Source: Candidatus Ornithobacterium hominis (GTDB lineage Bacteria > Bacteroidota > Bacteroidia > Flavobacteriales > Weeksellaceae). From it: a DNA stretch of 64,000 nt. The position numbers were made by a program, and so were the translations under genes. The notes beneath the pieces were generated by a model. That model worked only from the letters and a program-made list of their open reading frames with translations, made no database searches and was not told the origin of the DNA. This document shows positions 48,501-55,158 of this stretch, one piece after another (the first letter of the stretch is position 1; the number at the start of each line of letters is the position of its first letter). The stretch lies in contig NZ_OX579588.1 of NCBI RefSeq assembly GCF_951229915.1, positions 1,054,001 to 1,118,000 on the forward strand. The letters are read 5' to 3'.

Positions 48501-48917
48501 CACGTTCAATTTTTGGTATCCTGTCACCACAACATCACTCAGCAAAACCTCATCATCTATCAGCCCATCACTCATTCTTACCAAGGTGATTTCTAAAGAA
48601 TTAAAGTCATCAATCACCTTAAAATCAGTGAAATAACCTGCTTTAGAAAATTGAATTTTATCATCAATCCCCACAGCTAGCAAAAAATAACCTTGCTTAT
48701 CAGATACTACCGTGATTTTGCTAGTCTTATTTTGAATTTCAACGCCAGCAATGGGGTTTCCATCTTCATCTAGTACACGACCAGTTATATCTTTGACCAA
48801 ACCTTGCTGGTAAATTTCAAAAGACTGATTTTCAGACAAAACAGGCAAGGCTGCCCATGAAAAACCTGAACTTAAAATCAAACTAAGAGAATACAATTTT
48901 AATCTATTCTTTTTCAT
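45552..48917 (-). CDS. SusC/RagA family TonB-dependent outer-membrane transporter
   Basis: 1121 residues. Signal peptide (about 1-24), a carboxypeptidase-like regulatory repeat (DITGRVLDEDGNPIAGVEI), the plug with VVVTGYQKLN, TIRGISTLSGSARPLIVVDG and IYGAKAANGVIVIETKKG, then a 22-strand barrel ending in FTLGLNLIF. It imports a ligand with TonB energy, together with the SusD-like lipoprotein. No glycan enzyme is adjacent, so the substrate is open; protein- or host-glycan-derived oligomers are possible. Expression appears to pass a leader ORF and terminator just upstream. Confidence 0.95.
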   Translation of the reverse strand: MKKNRLKLYSLSLILSSGFSWAALPVLSENQSFEIYQQGLVKDITGRVLDEDGNPIAGVEIQNKTSKITVVSDKQGYFLLAVGIDDKIQFSKAGYFTDFKVIDDFNSLEITLVRMSDGLIDDEVLLSDVVVTGYQKLNVNKAAGSFDKIDIENFERRGSSNIIDALEGLSPGLVLSTNPSAPTSSKELTIRGISTLSGSARPLIVVDGFQYEGDLSGINPYEVKSINLLKDAAASSIYGAKAANGVIVIETKKGRKSGTQIRYTSNLTFMEKVDIGYVMNRVNSSELVEIQSQIAKQEVASGSIINYRNAFETNKPNATYRVGANNNVYQLYSDLHYGYITATEFDSKLQALKNLDNTKDLKDVYLQNPLTNQQNISVLGGNEFITYRTSLNYTDEFLNIKNYKNNRILFDFVSDVNFTQKLNFNFQSNLSLNRYSSNPLNFANTNSFTDIFNISSYDRLLDEHRNPLSVTKPAYRNIDNGIFGGKDAYEIQRLINAGLLDETYYPALDFKRYAYHNDDWSVRVQGLLNYDLTRDVTLRLGGKIQKKALKTANLAHADSWYMRHLINNFTPLSYTGDKADLIIPIGGRLQETRGEETSYLLRGQLDFDKTWGNHYVNILVGSEIQTNQAESTSTDRLGYDANSNLFLPVNYYNFYNNQFEKIYMPGGNAYRNGLVFDNSFGSSENRFFSLYANAQYVYGNKYILTASTRIDQSNLFGTDPAYRYKPFWSVGAKWRAGEEAFLKENAVNLDLRVSYGFNGNIANNVGPFDIAHKAYVQRVGNLMGLSLTSHSTPNLRWEQTGTFNFGLDTDFWKNRLNLSLDYYRKHSKDILSNVQIDPTLGTGNAMRNDASIINNGYEIGLRTKNVLTNKFSWETQLNFRYNKGKVKEVYFNEAHAYRYAGSIMNLKGGAPNALYVTNFAGLNSEGIAQLRQASGKLVNIDTNTDVNVFNIEDLVEAGSSLPIHVAGLNNNLRWNNFVLSFLFIYQGGHKLLKDTYNGEILSRNVSLVHADVAKAWQKPGDELVTDIPARSSVVYSNLLAGSSKNVIDGDFIRLRDVVLSYTLPQNYSSSIGLQELTLNVRGSNLWLWAKNNEGIDPETQGLGVRTSPVQKSFTLGLNLIF

Positions 48918-48954
48918 TTATTTATATTAATTATTTAACTTCTTTAAATAAAAA

Positions 48955-48978
48955 AACCGCTACAAATATGCAGCGGTT
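48955..48978 (-). terminator. Intrinsic terminator upstream of susC (candidate attenuator)
   Basis: AACCGCT pairs with AGCGGTT (7 bp, 10-nt loop) and is followed on the minus strand by seven T. It lies between a promoter-led leader ORF and the susC start, about 37 bp before the ATG, so it would end transcription before susC unless bypassed. Confidence 0.7.
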
Positions 48979-49009
48979 CTGGATTCTATTTAATTGACAA
49001 AAAAAGACA

Positions 49010-49081
49010 TTATCCATGCGCTGCAACCTTATTAAGGCACATCATCATAGAAATCATCATATTTTGTACTTGTTTTTTCAT
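49010..49081 (-). CDS. Met-rich 23-residue leader peptide of the susCD operon
   Basis: ATG at 49081, stop TAA at 49010-49012. The product MKKQVQNMMISMMMCLNKVA is followed by AHG and has six Met in 23 residues. It starts about 10 bp after a good TAAATTTG box. After the stop comes GGATAATGTCTTTTTTTG, nearly identical to the sequence after a second short ORF at 54014-54082. The order promoter, leader ORF, terminator, susC suggests control by translation of the leader. It is not a recognised family; coding is inferred from position. Confidence 0.5.
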   Translation of the reverse strand: MKKQVQNMMISMMMCLNKVAAHG

Positions 49082-49091
49082 TTTGTGATGG

Positions 49092-49122
49092 CAAATTTAA
49101 ATTAAAATATTTAACTGAACAA
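49092..49122 (-). promoter_or_regulatory. Promoter of leader-susC-susD
   Basis: On the minus strand TAAATTTG (49092-49099) matches TAnnTTTG exactly, with TTG 20 bp upstream. Transcription would start near 49087, a few bases before the leader ATG. Confidence 0.6.
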
Positions 49123-49162
49123 GTTATTTATCGTTTTTTCTAAGCCTTAAAAAAAATCAATG

Positions 49163-49413
49163 TTTCGTAGTGCATTATCAGACGAGATTTATTTTTAGGT
49201 TATTTTATTTTTCTTCTTAAGAAATATTTTTTAAGGCTTAGAAAATTTTTGTTAAAATTCTTGTTTTGAATCCCTCAAACTGTGTTAGTATAAATTATTC
49301 TAATCAGAAACCTCAACACCTTGCCCATACATTTCCTTTATTTTTTTCATGATTTCTTCATAAATTTCATCATACTCTTGAGCAGATACGATTTTACCTC
49401 CTTTTGGCTTAAC
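49163..49413. repeat. Direct repeat copy 1 (flanks toxin array, left)
   Basis: 251 bp, about 95% identical by eye to 52002-52254. It contains a dyad copy, a non-coding stretch and the last 37 codons of a GLPGLI gene. The identity ends abruptly at 49413 in GGCTTAAC, where immunity-like coding sequence begins. Confidence 0.9.
49300..49413 (-). pseudogene. 3' fragment of a GLPGLI family gene
   Basis: Encodes the C-terminal 37 residues, ending GQGVEVSD, nearly identical to the end of the intact gene at 52141-53523. It is part of the direct repeat and has no start or upstream domain. Confidence 0.88.
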
Positions 49414-49620
49414 TCCTCTTCATACCTTGCTAAACCAAATCTCAGTTTAAATATGTGAGACTCATCTGCTGTAGTTTTTATTTTGCAAAATTCTGCTTCT
49501 ATTTCCTCTGCTATTTCTATAATTTCAAAATCTGTATTATCAAATTCATTATATCTCTCAATCTCTTTTCTTAATAAAGTCTGTAACCATAACTTCAAAA
49601 ATTATTTCTTTATTTTTCAT
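49414..49620 (-). pseudogene. Third immunity-like gene, frameshifted and truncated
   Basis: From the ATG at 49620 the frame reads MKNKEIIFEVMVTDFIKKRD and stops. Removing one A from an AAAA run makes it continue into EIERYNEFDNTDFEIIEIAE and on for 40 more residues. The 3' end is cut at 49413, where GLPGLI-derived sequence begins in another frame. Small, acidic, and placed directly after a toxin remnant, it looks like an immunity gene that has decayed. Family not recognised. Confidence 0.6.
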
Positions 49621-49632
49621 ATATCATAAATT

Positions 49633-49745
49633 TTATTTTGTGCCATTTATAAATATTAGTTTTATATTAGGGAACATTTCGTTAAACTGCTCTACAAGAT
49701 GCACAATAAGGACTTTTAGTTCCTGACATATATTTAGGATTCCCA
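49633..49745 (-). pseudogene. Remnant of a deaminase-like toxin C-terminal domain
   Basis: Two adjoining frames read YMSGTKSPYCASCRAV then stop, and VEQFNEMFPNIKLIFINGTK then stop at 49633. Joined across one frameshift they resemble the end of nucleic-acid deaminase toxins, where a P-x-C-x-x-C zinc motif is followed by a QF..FPNI segment. It begins at the stop of the second immunity gene and ends 12 bp before the third. Only the last 35-40 residues remain. Confidence 0.5.
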
Positions 49746-50054
49746 ATATTTTTTAATAAATTCCAAAATCTTTGATTTTATATCTTGTAGGTCAGTATAT
49801 CTTTCTGACCAATTATGGCTCTTCATAGATTCATCATTTTTTGAAATATAATCAAAGTATAAATAATTATCTTTATATATTAAAATTATTCCTGAGTTAT
49901 TTATATCCTCTACTTCTATTTTTAAAACACTTACATCCGCAAAAGGCATTTCTTCTCTATATATTTCTTCTCTAAAAAAAATTTGAGCTTCTTTCATTTC
50001 ATTTAATGATTTAAACCATCTTTTTAAATTTAATAATAATTCGTTAAAGTCCAT
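49734..50054 (-). CDS. Second immunity-like protein
   Basis: 106 residues, acidic, mixed alpha/beta, with no signal peptide. It overlaps the end of the preceding orphan toxin domain by 11 bp, the usual toxin-immunity coupling. I do not recognise the family. It should bind and block the toxin encoded directly upstream. The frame is intact, so immunity may still be made. Confidence 0.6.
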   Translation of the reverse strand: MDFNELLLNLKRWFKSLNEMKEAQIFFREEIYREEMPFADVSVLKIEVEDINNSGIILIYKDNYLYFDYISKNDESMKSHNWSERYTDLQDIKSKILEFIKKYWES

Positions 50055-50505
50055 TTCTATCTATTATTTTAATATTTGATACTTTTGGTTGTGATACATC
50101 TAGCCCTTTTTTATTATAGAGCTTCCAACGAGGAGAACCTTTTTCATAAAAAATTCCCCAGCCTTTGCCACTTCCTCGAGTAATAGTTGTATTCTTAGGA
50201 ATATCAAACTCTACATACATTTTTCCAGCAATATCTCTATAATGTTCTTTTCCTTCTAAAAGAATATGAGTTATCCCTCCACTTCTTTTCTGTAGTTGAG
50301 AAGTTTTTACCATTTTTTGATATTCTGCTTTACTCATCCAAGAACCAACTCTACTTCTCTTAATAGTTGTTATAATATTTTCTCCTTTTCCCCAAGCTAA
50401 CCTTGCTGATTTTAATAATGATACCTTCTCAAATATCCTCTTAGCATCGCCTTTTTTTATTTTTTTAACTTGTCGAATTTCCTCAATAGCGCTTTGGGGG
50501 AGCTT
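50044..50505 (-). pseudogene. Orphan toxin C-terminal module (no start)
   Basis: Open frame from 50505 to 50044 with no start of its own and an in-frame TAG (the stop of the upstream immunity gene) directly before it. It opens with KLPQSAIEEIRQVKKIKK and GDAKRIFEKV, homologous to the boundary segment of the main toxin (KLPKNAITEIRKIKKPKR, GDAKRIFEKV). It then diverges into a different toxic domain with MYVEFDIPKNTTIT, GKGWGIFYEKG and SPRWKLYNKKGL. From memory this resembles the TreTu-type toxins. An internal ATG at 50337 exists, but the module looks like a silent cassette. Confidence 0.7.
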
Positions 50506-50802
50506 CTATCCCTTTGTGTTATTCTCCGAACAAATTGAATTTACAATATCCTCTAAATTTTTTAATACTTTAATAAATTCCTCATAAATATTATCATTTA
50601 AATCGTTTAGCAATCCTGTTTCGTATAATATTCTACTGAAATTATTAATCTTATTAGCTATAGAACAATACTGTTTTTTATTTTTTTGATTTAAAATCTT
50701 TATGGAATTATCAATATCTTCATATCTATACTTTGAATTAAATTCATTGTATAATATTTCTTGTAACTTAATTAGCTCTAACTTTAAAAGTTCATCTTTC
50801 AT
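50506..50802 (-). CDS. First immunity-like protein
   Basis: 98 residues from the ATG at 50802 (MKDELLKLELIKLQEIL); a TTG two codons earlier is less likely. All-helical, Asn/Lys/Glu-rich, cytoplasmic. It lies 24 bp after the main toxin stop, so it is the expected cognate immunity protein. Its stop TAG touches the boundary motif of the orphan module, marking a recombination joint. Family not recognised. Confidence 0.6.
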   Translation of the reverse strand: MKDELLKLELIKLQEILYNEFNSKYRYEDIDNSIKILNQKNKKQYCSIANKINNFSRILYETGLLNDLNDNIYEEFIKVLKNLEDIVNSICSENNTKG

Positions 50803-50826
50803 AATCAATTATTTAGTTCGCCCTAA

Positions 50827-51993
50827 TCAAATTAGGAAATAAAGTTTTAAACTCCTCCAAAGAATAAGTTTTTTTGTCTTCAAATCTTTAATGCTTTTTA
50901 TCCATTTTTCAGGATATTTTCTAGGTAAGAGAACTTGATCTGCTCCCCCAGAGTATTTTCCATATGGTGCAACCTTTCCTAAATTTAATTTAGCACCTTT
51001 TTCAATAACTATTTCTGCTTCAAATTGCATCGTATTCCATTTAGTTAATATTGCTAATTCCTCTCTACTCAATAATGCCTCTGTAGAAGTATAATTTCCA
51101 AAAAGTTTTGCTTGATTCTTTCCTTGTCCTCCAAATCTCCTAAAGACTTTTATATTTTCTAATGTCTCAGCTGTATAATAATAATTATCCATAAAAGATT
51201 CTACAACACTTCTTGGTAAACTTTTATCTTTTCCAATAACTTTAACTTTATCAAAAATTGAAACTCTATATTTTTTCAATACATGGCTTATTCCTTGAAC
51301 TTTCTCAAAAATCCTCTTAGCATCTCCTCTTTTAGGTTTCTTAATCTTTCTAATTTCAGTAATGGCATTTTTAGGTAATTTCCCTATTTTACCGAATAAT
51401 TGAGCGATTGTTTTTTCTCCTTTTAGTAAAGATTTTACCTCGCCTACACCAACAAATAAAGTTACTACATCAAATGTTAGTTTTCCTTGATTATATCTCG
51501 CTTGGTTACTTACACTAGCCGTTTTATCTATATATTCAGATAATTGTTGTTGAATGGATTGAGTAACCTGTTGTAATTTTTCTTCACTTGAAAATATTTC
51601 ATAAATCTGCCGAAGCATTAATACTGCATCTTTTCGCTTTTGATAGCAAGCAGTACTAATCCATGCTCTAAATGAAACAGGATTTATACAATCTAAAAAA
51701 TCTACAAATTTTACTGCTCCATCTATTGTTTCAATAGCACCATATATAAATCCTGAGTAGAATGCAGGATCAATATAATAATAAACAAAAATACCATTTG
51801 GGATATAATTGTCATGATCCCATAAACAACGAGGTATATATCCTTCGTCCTGTTTTTTATACTGTTCTTTACAATTTTTTAAAAATTCCCAAAATTCTTC
51901 AAGTTTATTATATAACTCTGTATCTTTTTGAAGTTGGCTATTTATTCTCTCTAAACTTTGCTCATATTTTTTTAATTTAAAAAAGTTAAATAA
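50827..51993 (-). pseudogene. Polymorphic toxin, 5'-truncated (pretoxin region and C-terminal toxin)
   Basis: The frame is open from an in-frame TAA at 51994-51996 to the stop at 50827, about 388 codons. The first Met is only at 51618, so no plausible start survives. The N-terminal part has GYIPRCLWDHDNYIPNG and AFYSGFIYGAIETIDGAVKF, then a pretoxin linker with VTLFVGVGEVKSLLKGEKT, the boundary motif GDAKRIFEKV, and a toxic domain with RRFGGQGKNQAKLFGNYTST and YGKYSGGADQVLLPRKYPE. The last blocks recall NAD-targeting toxins, but that is inference. The delivery domain is lost at the direct-repeat junction. Confidence 0.72.
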
Positions 51994-52001
51994 TTAATAT
52001 A

Positions 52002-52254
52002 TTTCGTAATGCATTATCAGACGAGATTTATTTTTAGGTTATTTTATTTTTCTTCTTAAGAAATATTTTTTAAGGCTTAAAAAATTTTAGTTAAAATTCT
52101 TGTTTTGAATTCCTCAAACTGTGTTAGTTAAAAATTTATTCTAATCAGAAACCTCAACACCTTGCCCATACATTTCCCTTATTTTTTTCATGATTTCTTC
52201 ATAAATTTCATCATACTCTTGAGCAGATACGATTTTACCTCCTTTTGGCTTAAC
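52002..52254. repeat. Direct repeat copy 2 (flanks toxin array, right)
   Basis: 253 bp partner of 49163-49413, differing by scattered substitutions and a short indel. Here it is continuous with the intact GLPGLI gene, so this copy is in the ancestral context. Its left end abuts the truncated toxin frame. Confidence 0.9.
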
Positions 52255-53523
52255 GATTGATTTCGGTTCAATTTGATTAGCCTTTTTTGCTACATAATAT
52301 GTTATCTCTTTAGTATTAGTATTGGCAGAATCCGTTCGCTGTAATGTTAATTTAAGTATTAAACCAGGCAGCCCGCCATACTGCCCAGGACCGTTTTCAA
52401 TTAATATATCTGGCGCAAACCAAGCTTCAATATAATTACCCTCATAATTTGCAACGGCTTTGATTGTATTAAAATTTAATATCTGCTCAGTAAAAGATGG
52501 CAAAATCTCCCAATCAATGTTGGGGATAGTATCAGCAATGATAAATTTTTGATCATATAAGACCTTATTTTGCTCAAATGTTTGATTAACTAAATTCTTA
52601 TATAAAACGCCAACCTCAGAGATGTAACCATATTCAGAAACTCCCTGAATATTTTGAATTTTATCTATATACTTATAATTGGATTCATTGTAATTAGAGA
52701 TCAATTCAAAATTGCTTGTAAGAGTTTTATACTCTTCTTTTTCATATTTAATTTCTGCAAATACATCATAATTTATCAAATAATTCTCTTGATTATTTAG
52801 ATCATAAATTTCTATATAATTGGAAAAATCTGTTGTCGCAATGCCATTAAATTTTTTCTCTACAGCTCGTTTTTTTTCAAAGTATTTTCTCTTTGCTTTT
52901 GAAATAATGCTACTCAAATAAAGCGAATTTTCAGTATCCAAATTTGGTTTAATTGGTATTTTTTCATTCAGTAGATTTACATTAGTAGCATTAAATGAAA
53001 TTCTACCATTTATTTCAAATACCTCTAGTATAAGCCCATCTAAGCCATTAAATTTCCATGGCCCATCTTTAATTTTTATTTCATCTGTATAAAAAGCTAT
53101 GTACTCCCTCCCTCTGTATTTAGTTTTTGCAGCTTTACATTGGTATCCTAAAATTTTTTTTTCTTGATTTAAATATTCCCAATTAAATATATTAAGAAAA
53201 TCTTTTTGAGTTATACCTCTTTGATATTTTATAATTGATTCAGAATAAATATATTTTGTATCAAAATCCTTTAAAACTTCATATTCTTTGTCAATTGTAT
53301 CACCAATGATTTCAGTTCCAGCTTCATTTAATTTCAAAGTATTGGTATCGTATATTTTAGTCTGATTTACAAACAAAGATTTAGAATCTGAAACATACAA
53401 TTTACCCTTTGAGCTCTTCATTAGACTAAATTCATCACTAATGTTATATTCAATTATAAAACTTTCTTGTGAAAATGCTTCTGTACAAAAAAAAAGTAAT
53501 AAAAAAAATATATAATGTTTCAT
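52141..53523 (-). CDS. Secreted protein with two GLPGLI domains
   Basis: 460 residues. Signal peptide (MKHYIFFLLLFFCTEAFS). Two GLPGLI repeats: GPWKFNGLDGLILEVFEING near residue 155 (first motif altered to GLDGLI) and GPGQYGGLPGLILKL near 385. Between them lie degenerate beta-rich segments. GLPGLI proteins are exported and usually neighbour TonB-dependent systems; function unknown. Doubling is unusual, since one domain in about 250 residues is typical. It lies 58 bp after the Cys-rich secreted protein. Confidence 0.88.
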   Translation of the reverse strand: MKHYIFFLLLFFCTEAFSQESFIIEYNISDEFSLMKSSKGKLYVSDSKSLFVNQTKIYDTNTLKLNEAGTEIIGDTIDKEYEVLKDFDTKYIYSESIIKYQRGITQKDFLNIFNWEYLNQEKKILGYQCKAAKTKYRGREYIAFYTDEIKIKDGPWKFNGLDGLILEVFEINGRISFNATNVNLLNEKIPIKPNLDTENSLYLSSIISKAKRKYFEKKRAVEKKFNGIATTDFSNYIEIYDLNNQENYLINYDVFAEIKYEKEEYKTLTSNFELISNYNESNYKYIDKIQNIQGVSEYGYISEVGVLYKNLVNQTFEQNKVLYDQKFIIADTIPNIDWEILPSFTEQILNFNTIKAVANYEGNYIEAWFAPDILIENGPGQYGGLPGLILKLTLQRTDSANTNTKEITYYVAKKANQIEPKSIVKPKGGKIVSAQEYDEIYEEIMKKIREMYGQGVEVSD

Positions 53524-53581
53524 TAATTTTAAAATTGTTTAAAATACCTAACCCAAATAATTCGGGTTAGGTTAAAATTAG

Positions 53582-53836
53582 TCAGCCAAGTTCATCAATT
53601 GCCATCGCAAGCGCAATTTTTCTAGCTTCAGAACAATCTTTAGCCGTTGCACAATTCATACTTTCGCCAGATTTAACACACCAACTACACACAGTCTTAT
53701 TATCTTTTTTTTCAGATAATAAATTTTTTGTAATTTTTGAATTAATCGAATCCTGATTGATTACCTCTACTTCATTTGAAGCAAAAGTAAAAGTTCCGAT
53801 TAACATAAAAGCGAAGGTAAAAAATAAGTTTTTCAT
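53582..53836 (-). CDS. Small secreted Cys-rich protein
   Basis: 84 residues. Signal peptide (about 1-19, ending TFAS), then a polar linker and a compact tail CSWCVKSGESMNCATAKDC with four Cys that could form two disulfides or bind metal. I do not recognise the family; small exported Cys-rich peptides beside GLPGLI genes occur in flavobacteria as I recall. Probably co-transcribed with the GLPGLI gene. Confidence 0.65.
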   Translation of the reverse strand: MKNLFFTFAFMLIGTFTFASNEVEVINQDSINSKITKNLLSEKKDNKTVCSWCVKSGESMNCATAKDCSEARKIALAMAIDELG

Positions 53837-54624
53837 GATAATTATATTTTTTTGTTAAACATGATGCTAAATTCAAAAAAAAAATAAAAACAAAATAAGT
53901 TATGTTAATTTCTATTAATTTTAATATGTTTTTCTTTAAAAGTAAAGATAATCTCTCCCTTAGAATAAGAAACCGTGCTTGTCACCCAAAAAAGCAAAAA
54001 AAGACACTATCCCTCAAACTGTGTTATTAAGCAACATCACAGCCATGGCAATCATCAAAGCCAGTATTCGTTTCAACACCATGTTTTAAAGCCAATGAAG
54101 CTTTTTAAGTAAAAAATTAAAGGAAAATACATAAATAATTGATAATGAGCAGTTTGTTCAAATCCAAACCCATTAAAGAATTTGCATTATCCCCCCTTGA
54201 ATAATCGTATTTAGCATTTTAAGGACTTAAATTAATAATATCCCCATTGCAATAGTTCTTTTTTTATTGATTTTTGTAACTCCAACTGTAACCCCAACTC
54301 ATTTGCCAGCAGAACAAACTAAAATACTACCGTAATTGTTTTTCTTCTGTAAAATGATAGCTTTGTATAGTCATTTAATTAAGCGTAAAGGCTTATTATA
54401 AGACGTTTTGGTAGTTATTATATACAGCAGGTAAATAGTATTTAGAGGCTTAAAACAAGTAATTAATCAATCTTATAACGGTAGTTAAATGGTAGTAAAT
54501 AGTAGTTTAATGTACATTTTGTTTTACACAAAAAAAAGAGGGCAAACAGCCCTCAATCTCTTTATACAAGCCGTTTTCATCGGCTTTTCTCTCTCTCTAT
54601 TCTGTACTTTTTGTTTTACGGCCC
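53837..54624. other. Intergenic region left of the mobile remnant
   Basis: About 790 bp. Contents: the second Met-rich leader ORF (54014-54082), a 12-bp imperfect tandem (TGTAACTCCAAC then TGTAACCCCAAC, near 54276-54299), and the left 117-bp repeat (54511-54627). A weak heptamer at 54391 resembles the one at 62851, so the terminal repeats may extend further in diverged form. No larger gene is visible. Confidence 0.5.
54014..54082 (-). CDS. Second Met-rich short leader ORF
   Basis: ATG at 54082, stop TGA at 54014-54016. The product MVLKRILALMIAMAVMLLNN is followed by TV: 22 residues, four internal Met. Like the susC leader it is followed by GGATAGTGTCTTTTTTTG. It lies about 180 bp upstream of the Cys-rich/GLPGLI unit on the same strand. 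Another tiny frame overlaps it, so coding is not certain. Confidence 0.4.
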   Translation of the reverse strand: MVLKRILALMIAMAVMLLNNTV

Positions 54625-54627
54625 CTA
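54511..54627. repeat. Left 117-bp terminal direct repeat of the mobile remnant
   Basis: Matches 62890-63006 in the same orientation with about 10-15 differences. It contains two hairpins, GAGGGC/GCCCTC (54538-54554) and AAGCCG/CGGCTT (54568-54586), the second followed by TTTTCTCTCT. The hairpins could be terminators; the repeat may be an element end or a duplicated regulatory segment. Confidence 0.8.
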
Positions 54628-54888
54628 CTTTTTGGTTTCGATTTTATAAACGGCGTTATAATAAATGAGCTTTGAAACAATAATAGGTTTCTGATACTTG
54701 AAAAAATGGATTTCTTCTTCTGTATTCTTAAAGTCGTTTTTCAATACAAACTTCTTTAAATCCGAAAGACTTTGAATGACAAGCTGTATAACCGCTTCAA
54801 TTCTTTTTATAGGGCAGTCACTTTCAATCTCCAGTTCCTGGATTGCAGTTTCCAATTTAAGATATGTTTCATTATATAACTTGTCCAT
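54625..54888 (-). pseudogene. rteC: RteC family gene, N-terminal fragment
   Basis: 87 residues, whereas RteC proteins are about 280. The fragment carries EEEIHFFKYQKPIIVSKLIY, matching the EIHFFK..KP block of RteC, the regulator of excision and transfer in CTnDOT-type conjugative transposons. The frame ends as it enters the 117-bp repeat. It signals that this region derives from a conjugative transposon now deprived of its transfer genes. Confidence 0.75.
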
Positions 54889-55158
54889 ACAATCTCTTAT
54901 TTTCGTTAATTACGCTTTTGAAAATTTTGAAATAAACCAGATACTCGAAATAGTAAGCAATTGTTATTCGAGTACCTAGTCATTTATCATAATTAGAGTT
55001 TGCTTCTAATACTAAAATATTTATCTCAATAGCAATTAGATCTAAACCTAATTGAAACGGTATTCATAATTAATCAGACTTAGGGAATATTGTTAATTTT
55101 AATAACTTGGTTGATGAACTATGATATTCAAAAAGTCATATTTTCCCTTTACAATTCT

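Larger units (their letters stand above)
9883..52084. repeat. Dispersed 19-bp dyad, consensus TTTTTTAAG(G/C)CTTAAAAAA
   Basis: Interrupted palindrome: two arms around a central G or C. Heptamer starts found by eye: 9889, 12660, 13029, 13159, 13895, 14023, 16386, 16819, 17309, 20143, 22728, 22793, 22942, 25851, 26431, 27454, 29882, 30191, 31052, 32179, 32758, 37013, 38735, 39048, 39414, 40120, 40959, 42431, 42512, 43024, 43072, 43324, 43510, 44182, 47273, 47863, 49142, 49233, 52072. Both central bases occur about equally. Several copies lie within 30 bp of stop codons. Others lie inside genes, where they encode FLSLKK- or FFKALKN-like words. One variant lacks the central base (near 24990). No copy with A/T arms on both sides was seen in 1-9.8 kb or after 52.1 kb. 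Confidence 0.85.

Noticed and set aside
49347..49598. Intact 83-residue gene
   Set aside because: Its start is a TTG after a frameshift, and its last residues are GLPGLI-derived DNA read in the wrong frame.
50044..50337. Stand-alone 97-residue gene
   Set aside because: The homologous frame extends upstream of the internal ATG to 50505 and starts with the toxin boundary motif, so it is a displaced toxin tip rather than an independent gene.
9883..52084. Dyad word as a KOPS- or Chi-like polar signal
   Set aside because: The 19-mer is symmetric apart from its central base, both central bases occur about equally, and there is no strand bias over 42 kb.
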